This document shows positions 1 through 5,369 of a stretch of DNA of 5,369 nucleotides, piece after piece. The DNA lies in the NCBI GenBank assembly GCA_021775795.1, contig JAJFHB010000579.1, forward strand, positions 1 to 5,369, given 5' to 3'. A program made the position numbers and the translations under genes. Source of the stretch: Hyphomicrobiales bacterium. Lineage in GTDB: Bacteria > Pseudomonadota > Alphaproteobacteria > Rhizobiales > JAJFHB01. The notes beneath the pieces are model-generated. The model was not told where the DNA came from. It made no database searches and was given only the letters and a program-made list of their open reading frames with translations. The first letter of the stretch is position 1. Each line of letters begins with the position of its first letter.

Positions 1-308
1 CCTGCTGCATCGGCCTTTGCGATTGCAATTATATCGGTGATCGACACATCATTCGGGCAAACGCTGGTGCAGACGCCGCAGCCGCTGCACAGAAACGGCG
101 ACACCTCAGGCACGGGTTGAATGGCCCGAAAGCGCTGCGCCTGCGGACCCGTAAACTTGGGGCCCGGAAACGCATTTGTGGCAAGGGCTACCGGACAATG
201 CGCATGGCAGATGCCACACTTCGTACACTGGTCCATTGATCGCAGCACAGCATCGCGACCGCGCGCTGGCCGCTGAATTTGAACGCCATCGGTTGCGGGA
301 TCACGCAC
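1..308 (-). CDS. glpC: GlpC-like iron-sulfur subunit of anaerobic glycerol-3-phosphate dehydrogenase (partial, C-terminus beyond left edge)
   Basis: This is the iron-sulfur subunit that anchors the GlpAB flavoprotein at the membrane and passes its electrons to quinone. I translated it by hand; 102 residues are visible, about a quarter of the usual length near 400, and the cysteine-rich CCG domains expected downstream lie outside the window. Two ferredoxin-type 4Fe-4S motifs are complete: C28, C31, C34, C38-Pro and C74, C77, C80, C84-Pro. Between them is a GPK-x-x-GPQAQRF stretch (residues 49-60) resembling the GPKQAGPDGERLR region of E. coli GlpC, and CPNDVSITDII (84-94) matches its CPSDVKIGDII. 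The start is uncertain. GTG at 308 is preferred because a GAGG stretch lies 8 bases upstream and the gap to the kinase stop is 2 bases. ATG at 356, GTG at 332 and ATG at 236 are in frame. The first Cys falls later than in E. coli GlpC, so there is an N-terminal extension of roughly 20 residues. Family assignment is firm; the physiological electron donor depends on the GlpAB substrate. Confidence 0.9.
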   Translation of the reverse strand, partial: MRDPATDGVQIQRPARGRDAVLRSMDQCTKCGICHAHCPVALATNAFPGPKFTGPQAQRFRAIQPVPEVSPFLCSGCGVCTSVCPNDVSITDIIAIAKADAA

Positions 309-310
309 AG

Positions 311-1804
311 CTATCGCCTCGCCCTGATGCACACGTCTTCCACATTCTGCCGCCATTCGGCCCACAAGGCCTGGCGCTCATCAGCGCCAAGGGAGGGTTC
401 ATAGGTGATTGAACTTCTCTCCATTTGCGACACATCTGACTGGGTCAATTGTCCAGCGCCAATGGCGGCGAGATAGGCCGCTCCAAGGGCTGTCATGTCC
501 GGTTCGAGTGAAACCGATACCGGCATGCCGAGCAGATCGGCCTGGCGTTGCATGAGATAGCGATTTTGCGTAGGCCCGCCATCTGCCCGGACTTCGGCGA
601 TTGCACCGCCCTGTCTGGTGTTCAACGCATTGATGATGTCGGCGCACTGAAACGCTATGCCATCCAGCAGCGCACGGGCGATGTGCCCGGCGCCTGTGTC
701 CAGTCCAAGCCCGACCAAAGATGCACGTGCACCGGATTCCCAGTGCGGCGCCGAGAGGCCGGTGAAACTTGGAACCATCGCCACGCCCTGAGAGCTGGCA
801 ACGCTCTCTGCAAGATCAGCGGATCGGCCTGCCGATGGCAGAAGACCTGCGCGAACACACCAGTCAATCGCCGAGCCTACCGAAAAAACGCCGCCCTCGA
901 TTGTGTAGTCGATCCGGTCATCAATGTTCCAGGCAATGAAGACCGGCAGGTTGCCATCCGGTTCAACAGGTGCCCCACCGGTATTGACCTCAATGAATGC
1001 ACCTGTGCCGTATGTGGCTTTTGCAATGGTGTTGTCAAAGCAGCCTTGCGCGAACAATGCTGCATGTGCATCGACGATGTCACAGGTGATCGGGGCGCCG
1101 GACAGACCAAACTCCGCATTGGAGCAGTTGCCATAATCACCACAACTCGGGCGGATTTCGGGGAGCTCACTTTCGATCAGACCGAATGCTTCAAGCAGAT
1201 CTGCATCCCACGCGGCGCTCGCTAAGTTAAGGAGCGATGTGCGCGAGGCGGTGCCTGCTTCCGTGGCGTGAACGGCACCACCGGAAAGACGGTCGATGAC
1301 ATAGGTCTCAGAGCCGCCAAACCGAAGCGTGCCATTGTCCCTTGCTGCGGAAACTTCGGGGATGTTGTCCAGCAACCAGCGAAACTTTGATGCCGAAAAA
1401 TAGGGATCGAGCAGAACACCTGTGCGCTCCCGCACGAGTTCATCGACACCCCTGGCTGCCAGGGAAGTGCAGAGATCGATGGTGCGCCGGTCTTCCCAGG
1501 ACAGCGCCGGGGCAAGACGCATACCTGTCTCACCTGACCAGGCCATGCTGGTTTCGCCCTGGTTTGCAAATCCGATGCCGCCGACATCGCGCCACGACAA
1601 CCCAGCCTCCTCGAGTGCTCCCGATGCTGCGGCCACACTTGTTGCAACGAAGTCTTCCGGATTGTGCTCAACCCAGCCTTCCTTAGGGGTGGACTTGGGC
1701 ATTGGCACGGAATGTCCGGCCAGCTTGCCGCGCTCGGGATCGAACACCAGTGCCGTGGTCGTGGTTCCGCCATGATCGATGCCGATGAACAGATTTCCAC
1801 TCAT
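311..1804 (-). CDS. FGGY-family carbohydrate kinase, glycerol kinase-like with altered substrate pocket
   Basis: This is a cytoplasmic ATP-dependent sugar/polyol kinase of 497 residues (E. coli GlpK is about 502). It matches GlpK along its whole length: nucleotide-binding start IGIDHGGTTTT (7-17), GWVEHNP (43-49), NQGET (81-85), SWEDRRT (102-108), LDPYFSASK (132-140), DAHAALFAQG (245-254), TYGTGAF (264-270), FTGLSAPHW (347-355) and ADGGPTQNRYLMQRQAD (407-423). The catalytic-base position Asp245 is kept, as are Glu84, Trp103 and Tyr135. Arg83 and Gln246, which contact glycerol in E. coli GlpK, are Gly and Ala, and in the phosphate loop Thr13 and Arg17 are Gly and Thr. The FBP-site loop near residue 230 is not conserved. 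The ATG overlaps the preceding stop as ATGA and follows a GGGGGG stretch by 6 bases, so the longer in-frame extension to 1900 is unlikely. Glycerol is possible, but another polyol is at least as likely. FGGY membership is near certain; the substrate is not. Confidence 0.92.
   Translation of the reverse strand: MSGNLFIGIDHGGTTTTALVFDPERGKLAGHSVPMPKSTPKEGWVEHNPEDFVATSVAAASGALEEAGLSWRDVGGIGFANQGETSMAWSGETGMRLAPALSWEDRRTIDLCTSLAARGVDELVRERTGVLLDPYFSASKFRWLLDNIPEVSAARDNGTLRFGGSETYVIDRLSGGAVHATEAGTASRTSLLNLASAAWDADLLEAFGLIESELPEIRPSCGDYGNCSNAEFGLSGAPITCDIVDAHAALFAQGCFDNTIAKATYGTGAFIEVNTGGAPVEPDGNLPVFIAWNIDDRIDYTIEGGVFSVGSAIDWCVRAGLLPSAGRSADLAESVASSQGVAMVPSFTGLSAPHWESGARASLVGLGLDTGAGHIARALLDGIAFQCADIINALNTRQGGAIAEVRADGGPTQNRYLMQRQADLLGMPVSVSLEPDMTALGAAYLAAIGAGQLTQSDVSQMERSSITYEPSLGADERQALWAEWRQNVEDVCIRARR
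317..325 (-). promoter_or_regulatory. Shine-Dalgarno-like site supporting the GTG start of glpC-like gene
   Basis: Read on the minus strand, this stretch is AGGGCGAGG, and the terminal GAGG lies 8 bases before the GTG at 308. It sits inside the last codons of the kinase gene, as expected for translational coupling. The alternative ATG at 356 has no comparable purine-rich stretch, and the GTG at 332 has GGAAG only 2 bases away, which is too close. Confidence 0.5.
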
Positions 1805-3030
1805 GACCCACCCCCCAGATAACTTTGTGCCGCCTCGGCAGCAGCCCACCCGGTCGCGATGCAGACACCCTCTGCAGAGCATTCCTGCGCCGGATTCCAA
1901 TGGGCGAGCGTGCGCCCGGTTACAAATATGTTTTCACAGCTTTCAGAGCCAAGCCTTGGACGGAGGCTAGCGTCCGTTTCAACCCCTGCCTCATGGAGAG
2001 CATCCAGGGAACGGTCCACCGACAGGGCATTCAGTGGTTCTGTCTGGTAAACGTCGAGGCCGAGTGCTGTTTCGTGGACCCTGCCGCGGGAATCCACCTC
2101 GAGGCCGCCCATGAGGGTTCCGCCGGTGGAAACAACGATCACAGAGGCTTCGAAGGCGCGTCCTGCCTGGTCAACGACCCGGGTGCATCGACCGCCCTTG
2201 AACTCAGATGGCACAACTTCAGCGCCTGTATGAAACAAGGCCTGATGATGGAGCAGATGTGTTTCCAAAGCGTTGGTAAGACGCACGCCCGGTACACTCG
2301 GTGGGAGCGTGGCAACTTCCAGACATCGCGCACCGAGCACCTGTTCGGCAACAGCCAGCAGCGCGTCATGTTCGTGCAAGCCGAGCACCGCAGGAAACAG
2401 TACGACCTCGACGCCATCTGGAAGTGAATGCTTGAGTTCCGAAAAATAGCCTTCCGGATCGGCGAGATTGTCGAATGATTTCGCCAGCGCCATATTTTCC
2501 GTGAAATGCCCCGGGGTTTTGTGATCCACAATCACGATCTCATGGCCCGCTCTGGCAAGTTCAGATGCCAGCAAATCGACGGGCAGTTCTCTGAAGGCCT
2601 CAAAACGGATGAGTGCTGCATTCATCCCACGAAGCTCCTCGAAGGTCGCCTGATGCGCCAGGGTCGCATAGGTGGGAAGCGCAAGACCCGCCGGCGAAAC
2701 GGCCATGCTGTTAAGGCCGTTTGCCCGGTAGTGGTGATCAAGTTTTCCGGTGGCTTCAACGAACCAGTTCAGCGCGGATTGGGTCTTTCCGCGCTCAAGA
2801 ATGCGATAGGGGTGTTGATCGTGGAGAAGCGACAGTGATTGCAAAGGATCAGAAACCGTCTCTTCGTTTGCCGCCGGTGAATATCCAAGGACCCGGATTC
2901 CGCCGGGGCTGTAATGAAGCGAACCGCTGCCTGCAGAAAAAATCCTGACCGTGCGGCCATATTCAAGCAACCGCATTGCAGCGATCAGGCCGTCCAGTTC
3001 TGCCCCAACGATGACGGCGTCTGACTTCAC
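1801..3030 (-). CDS. glpB: GlpB-like subunit B of anaerobic glycerol-3-phosphate dehydrogenase
   Basis: This is the second flavoprotein-like subunit of the GlpABC dehydrogenase, which oxidises sn-glycerol-3-phosphate to dihydroxyacetone phosphate at the inner membrane. It has 409 residues, against about 419 in E. coli. Collinear matches include a Rossmann-type N-terminus (4-20), SLHYSPGGIRVLG (37-49, E. coli ALHFSSGSLDLL), HPYRILE (73-79), LPPSVPGVRL (242-251, E. coli LPPSVLGIRL), STGGTLMGGL (301-310), ALGLDVYQT (322-330) and NIFVTGRTL (367-375). The nucleotide-binding glycines are degenerate (GAELDG at 9-14, E. coli GGGLAG), and the C-terminal GCGGGVC of E. coli reads ECSAEGVC here (383-390). 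The GTG start overlaps the glpA-like stop as GTGA and is preceded by AGAGGA at 6 bases. The gene ends in a 4-base overlap with the kinase ATG. Family assignment is firm; whether it still holds a flavin is open. Confidence 0.93.
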   Translation of the reverse strand: MKSDAVIVGAELDGLIAAMRLLEYGRTVRIFSAGSGSLHYSPGGIRVLGYSPAANEETVSDPLQSLSLLHDQHPYRILERGKTQSALNWFVEATGKLDHHYRANGLNSMAVSPAGLALPTYATLAHQATFEELRGMNAALIRFEAFRELPVDLLASELARAGHEIVIVDHKTPGHFTENMALAKSFDNLADPEGYFSELKHSLPDGVEVVLFPAVLGLHEHDALLAVAEQVLGARCLEVATLPPSVPGVRLTNALETHLLHHQALFHTGAEVVPSEFKGGRCTRVVDQAGRAFEASVIVVSTGGTLMGGLEVDSRGRVHETALGLDVYQTEPLNALSVDRSLDALHEAGVETDASLRPRLGSESCENIFVTGRTLAHWNPAQECSAEGVCIATGWAAAEAAQSYLGGGS

Positions 3031-4604
3031 CGCTTATCCTCTTCAGGCAAATTGTCCGCGTTGAGCCGAAGCCCCAAATTTTCCCGATAGACGGCATCAC
3101 TCAACATTGACTGGCGCGCCTGCTGCCCCCAAGCCGTACGCATTGAGCCTTTGAGACGCTCCGTCCAAAAGCCGGTCAGGTCTGATTGCCCGGAATAGTC
3201 CGGGTGGTGCTGCGCCAGCATGGATGCCACCCGGCTGCCGCAAAATGTGCCCTGACAGGGGCCAAAGCCGACACGCAACCGCCGGCGGATGTCATGCAGG
3301 TGCGTGAGCTGGTGTTCGACAATCAGGTTGGCCACATCTGCGCCAGCGACGAGTTCACATTCGCATATGGCTACCTGGGGCGAACCTGATTCCTCCAGCC
3401 GCTGAAAGTCGCGAACCGGCTGCCAGTCCGGTTGCTTTTCACCGGACGCGATGGGTGTTGATGCGCTGATGCAGCGCGCCGACAGGCCAAGGTGGGCGCA
3501 AATCACATTGCCCACATCCTCCGCCATCGATCTGTGCGTGGTCAGTGAGCCACCACAGACGGAAACAAACCCTTCGACGCCCTGATCGGAATGATCAAAC
3601 GTCGAATGCCGGCGTGGCAGCGGAACGCCGACCGGTCGCGATTTGGGTATGTATAAAGGCCGAACGCCTGCCCATGCGCGGAACGCACGGTATTTGCGAA
3701 TGTCGGGAATGAGTGGTTCCGCGTTGTCCAGAAGCTCCTGGATTTCTTCCGGCCGGACATGGGTCGTGTCAGGATTGTCGACGACTTCCGAGGTTGTGCC
3801 AAACAGGCTCACGCTGCCGGTTGGAACAACAATATCGTGGCTTTGCGGTGGCCTGCATCGATTTACTGCCTGTGATACCAGGCGATGGGAGAACACTATG
3901 ATCGAGCCCTTCGCCAGCTCTAGATCGATCCCCTGCCCCACCATGGCGGCCACCCGCGCGGACCAGGCTCCCGTAGCATTGATGACGACATCGCCTGCTA
4001 CGAAGTATTCCGAACCCTCCCGTTCAACCTGTACGCCGCTGACGCGGCCACCGGCTGTTTTGATTGCAGACACCCTGTGGCGGGTCAGTATGGTGCCCCC
4101 GCGGCGGCGCACGTCATCTGCCAGGATATTGACAAGGCGCCAGGACTGGATCGTTGCATCGGGCACCGAGAAGCTGCGTATGATTTCGCGGCTTATATTC
4201 GGTTCGTCCTGCATCGTCTGTTCCGGATCCAGTTCTTCGGCCGGGATCCCAGCCTTGTGGCATCCCGACAGAAATGCATCGGGGTAGTCGGCCGGATCAT
4301 CGCGGAGGGACACGAACAATCCACCGGTCTGTTCGACGGCTTCAGGAACCAGATTGGCGATAATTCGCCGCTCGGCCATGCACTCGGCGGCATATTCAGT
4401 ATCGCTCACCGCATAACGGGCGCCACTTTGCAGCATTCCATGAAACCGGCTGCTGGTTCCCGAGCCCAGGTCACCGAACTCGATCAGGGTTACACGGATG
4501 CCTCTCAAAATGAGGTCGCGGGCAATTCCGCAACCTGTTGCTCCCCCTCCGATAATGATCGCGTGGGGGCGGTCGCCGTGAGCGTTGCTTCTGACGTTAT
4601 CCAC
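3027..4604 (-). CDS. glpA: GlpA-like FAD-dependent catalytic subunit of anaerobic glycerol-3-phosphate dehydrogenase
   Basis: This is the catalytic FAD subunit of GlpABC-type dehydrogenases, 525 residues long (E. coli GlpA 542). The N-terminal FAD fold shows IIIGGGATGCGIARD (16-30), followed by SGARYAVSDTE (60-70). GVRPL (313-317) and the GFVSVCGGSLTTHR region (345-358) match the substrate-side motifs of GlpA/GlpD. The C-terminus carries a BFD-like iron-sulfur domain with four cysteines, C414 and C416 (ICECE) and C450 and C455 (GPCQGTFC), as in GlpA but not GlpD. Two motif residues differ from E. coli GlpA: the Lys of GGKL is Ser353, and the His of HSGARY is Gln59. GTG at 4604 is chosen because GGGGAG lies 8 bases upstream. 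The in-frame ATG at 4655 would add 17 unconserved residues and overlap the permease much further. The gene overlaps the permease end by 8 bases and glpB by 4. The family is certain; the exact phosphorylated substrate is inferred and may not be glycerol-3-phosphate. Confidence 0.94.
   Translation of the reverse strand: MDNVRSNAHGDRPHAIIIGGGATGCGIARDLILRGIRVTLIEFGDLGSGTSSRFHGMLQSGARYAVSDTEYAAECMAERRIIANLVPEAVEQTGGLFVSLRDDPADYPDAFLSGCHKAGIPAEELDPEQTMQDEPNISREIIRSFSVPDATIQSWRLVNILADDVRRRGGTILTRHRVSAIKTAGGRVSGVQVEREGSEYFVAGDVVINATGAWSARVAAMVGQGIDLELAKGSIIVFSHRLVSQAVNRCRPPQSHDIVVPTGSVSLFGTTSEVVDNPDTTHVRPEEIQELLDNAEPLIPDIRKYRAFRAWAGVRPLYIPKSRPVGVPLPRRHSTFDHSDQGVEGFVSVCGGSLTTHRSMAEDVGNVICAHLGLSARCISASTPIASGEKQPDWQPVRDFQRLEESGSPQVAICECELVAGADVANLIVEHQLTHLHDIRRRLRVGFGPCQGTFCGSRVASMLAQHHPDYSGQSDLTGFWTERLKGSMRTAWGQQARQSMLSDAVYRENLGLRLNADNLPEEDKR
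3037..3042 (-). promoter_or_regulatory. Shine-Dalgarno-like site for the GTG start of glpB-like gene
   Basis: On the minus strand the sequence is AGAGGA, ending 6 bases before the GTG at 3030. It lies in the last codons of the glpA-like gene and supports a GTG start that overlaps the upstream TGA by 4 bases. The good spacing argues for efficient coupled translation of the two dehydrogenase subunits. Confidence 0.55.
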
Positions 4605-5369
4605 TGACGCTGCTCCCCAGTCCAAGTTCTGCTTTTCGCTTTGCCGCCCAGGCATTAATCATGCGATCTGCCGTGATTGCGATAAACGCCACGCAGATGC
4701 CGGCGGTGAGACCTCGTCCGGGATCCACTTGCGACAGCGCAATTAAGGTTTCCTGCCCGAGATCCCGGGTGCCGACGAGCGCCGTTATCACAAGCATGCT
4801 CAGACCCATCATCAGGGTCTGATTGACACCCAGCATGATGTCAGGAAGAGCCAGGGGCAGTTGTACGCGCCTGAGGATCTGGAAACGCGAGCAGCCAACA
4901 GAACGTGACGCCTCCACGACGTCGGCTGGAACGTGCCTGATGCCGTGGTTGGTGTAACGAATGGCAGGAACAACGGCGTAGAGAACGACCGCAACCATGG
5001 CGGAAAAATCGCCCACGCTGAAAAGCATGATCACCGGAATCAGGTAGACGAAGGCCGGCAGGGTCTGAAGCGTATCGATAACGACTTCAACGACCTTGTT
5101 CAGCCGATCGTTCCGAGATGCGGCGATGCCAATCGGCACCCCAATCAGACAGGCAAGAGCGACACAGACGCCGATGAGATAAGCTGAAATCATGGCCTTT
5201 TCCCACAGGCCGACGGCAGCAATGAAACCGATCAGAACTGCAACGAGCAGAGCAAGACGCACGCCGCCAATGCGGAACGCAACTGCTGCCAGTGTCAGGA
5301 TGACGCCGAGCCAGGGCAGCGACAGCATGCAGGCTTTTGCAGGCTTCAGAACAGAACTGACATACGCAT
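4597..5369 (-). CDS. ProU/ProW-type ABC transporter permease (partial, N-terminus beyond right edge)
   Basis: This is an inner-membrane permease of the glycine betaine/choline/proline ABC importer family, related to E. coli ProW. The frame stays open to the window edge, so the ATG at 5328 is probably internal; residues below count from it. Hydrophobic segments lie near 5-19, 23-40, 48-70, 91-105, 108-124, 170-186 and 207-224. The binding-protein-dependent permease (EAA) motif runs from E139 through G145 to P158 and would contact the ATPase. Family matches include PAFVYLIPVIMLF (91-103), RRVQLPLALPDIMLGVNQT (153-171) and GTRDLGQE (186-193). E. coli ProW is about 354 residues, so at least one more N-terminal segment is expected. 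A longer permease with two transmembrane domains is also possible. The partner ATPase and periplasmic binding protein are not in the window and probably lie upstream. The TAA stop overlaps the glpA-like start by 8 bases, tying import to the dehydrogenase. The substrate is not readable from the permease alone. Confidence 0.92.
   Translation of the reverse strand, partial: AYVSSVLKPAKACMLSLPWLGVILTLAAVAFRIGGVRLALLVAVLIGFIAAVGLWEKAMISAYLIGVCVALACLIGVPIGIAASRNDRLNKVVEVVIDTLQTLPAFVYLIPVIMLFSVGDFSAMVAVVLYAVVPAIRYTNHGIRHVPADVVEASRSVGCSRFQILRRVQLPLALPDIMLGVNQTLMMGLSMLVITALVGTRDLGQETLIALSQVDPGRGLTAGICVAFIAITADRMINAWAAKRKAELGLGSSVSG
4613..4618 (-). promoter_or_regulatory. Shine-Dalgarno-like site deciding the GTG start of glpA-like gene
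   Basis: On the minus strand the sequence is GGGGAG, ending 8 bases before the GTG at 4604, within the last codons of the permease gene. It favours the GTG start over the in-frame ATG at 4655, and gives a protein whose FAD motif begins about 16 residues from the N-terminus, close to E. coli GlpA. Confidence 0.6.

Noticed and set aside
176..412. Plus-strand open frame of 78 codons across the kinase/glpC junction
   Set aside because: It runs antisense to the second half of the kinase C-terminus and the first 4Fe-4S motif of the glpC-like gene, and shows no family signal.
548..1225. Plus-strand open frame of 225 codons
   Set aside because: It lies wholly antisense to the well-conserved kinase, has no recognisable motifs, and is cysteine- and arginine-rich in the way of GC-rich shadow frames.
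1805..1900. N-terminal extension of the kinase to an upstream in-frame ATG
   Set aside because: The extra 32 residues overlap the conserved C-terminus of the glpB-like gene and have no counterpart in FGGY kinases, whose first strand starts right after the ATG at 1804.
3643..4287. Plus-strand open frame of 214 codons
   Set aside because: It is antisense to the glpA-like gene. The Ser/Arg/Thr-rich composition and lack of any domain pattern mark it as a shadow frame.
4077..4607. Plus-strand open frame of 176 codons
   Set aside because: It is antisense to the N-terminal FAD domain of the glpA-like gene, with no support of its own.
4605..4655. N-terminal extension of the glpA-like protein to the ATG at 4655
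   Set aside because: It overlaps the permease coding end by about 60 bases and adds residues without counterpart in the family. The GTG at 4604 has a better placed Shine-Dalgarno sequence.
5326..5328. ATG at 5328 as the true start of the permease
   Set aside because: The same frame stays open to the window edge, ProW-type permeases have additional N-terminal sequence, and the ATG falls just before a hydrophobic segment without a clear Shine-Dalgarno sequence.

Overview
The window is one unbroken stretch of coding sequence on the minus strand, transcribed from right to left. It holds five genes, two of them cut by the window edges: a ProU/ProW-type ABC transporter permease (right edge), homologs of the anaerobic glycerol-3-phosphate dehydrogenase subunits GlpA and GlpB, an FGGY-family kinase resembling glycerol kinase, and a GlpC homolog (left edge). 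The G+C content is clearly above 50%, three of the four visible starts are GTG, and the permease looks most like quaternary-amine transporters of Proteobacteria. I lean towards an alphaproteobacterium, but nothing in the window proves this.

Layout in transcription order: permease (ends 4597, start beyond the right edge), glpA-like (GTG at 4604, ends 3027), glpB-like (GTG at 3030, ends 1801), kinase (ATG at 1804, ends 311), glpC-like (GTG at 308 preferred, runs off the left edge). The permease and glpA overlap by 8 bases. glpA/glpB and glpB/kinase each overlap by 4 bases (GTGA and ATGA). The kinase stop and the glpC start are 2 bases apart. Each start has a purine-rich Shine-Dalgarno-like stretch. 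No promoter, terminator, RNA gene, repeat, mobile element or CRISPR array was seen, and there is no intergenic space. This is the interior of a polycistronic operon that continues on both sides.

By family logic the genes form a small catabolic module. The ABC transporter imports a substrate, the kinase phosphorylates an alcohol group, and GlpA/GlpB/GlpC oxidise the phosphorylated product and pass electrons through flavin and iron-sulfur clusters to membrane quinone. The simple reading is glycerol use through sn-glycerol-3-phosphate.

Several details argue against plain glycerol. The transporter is of the glycine betaine/choline/proline type. The kinase has lost two residues that contact glycerol in E. 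coli GlpK (Arg83 is Gly, Gln246 is Ala) and has an altered phosphate loop. The GlpA homolog has Ser in place of the Lys of the GGK motif and Gln in place of the His in the HSGARY motif. The GlpB homolog has degenerate flavin-binding motifs. The most interesting hypothesis is that this is a repurposed glpABC-kinase module for a different, perhaps cationic or substituted, polyol. The substrate is inference.
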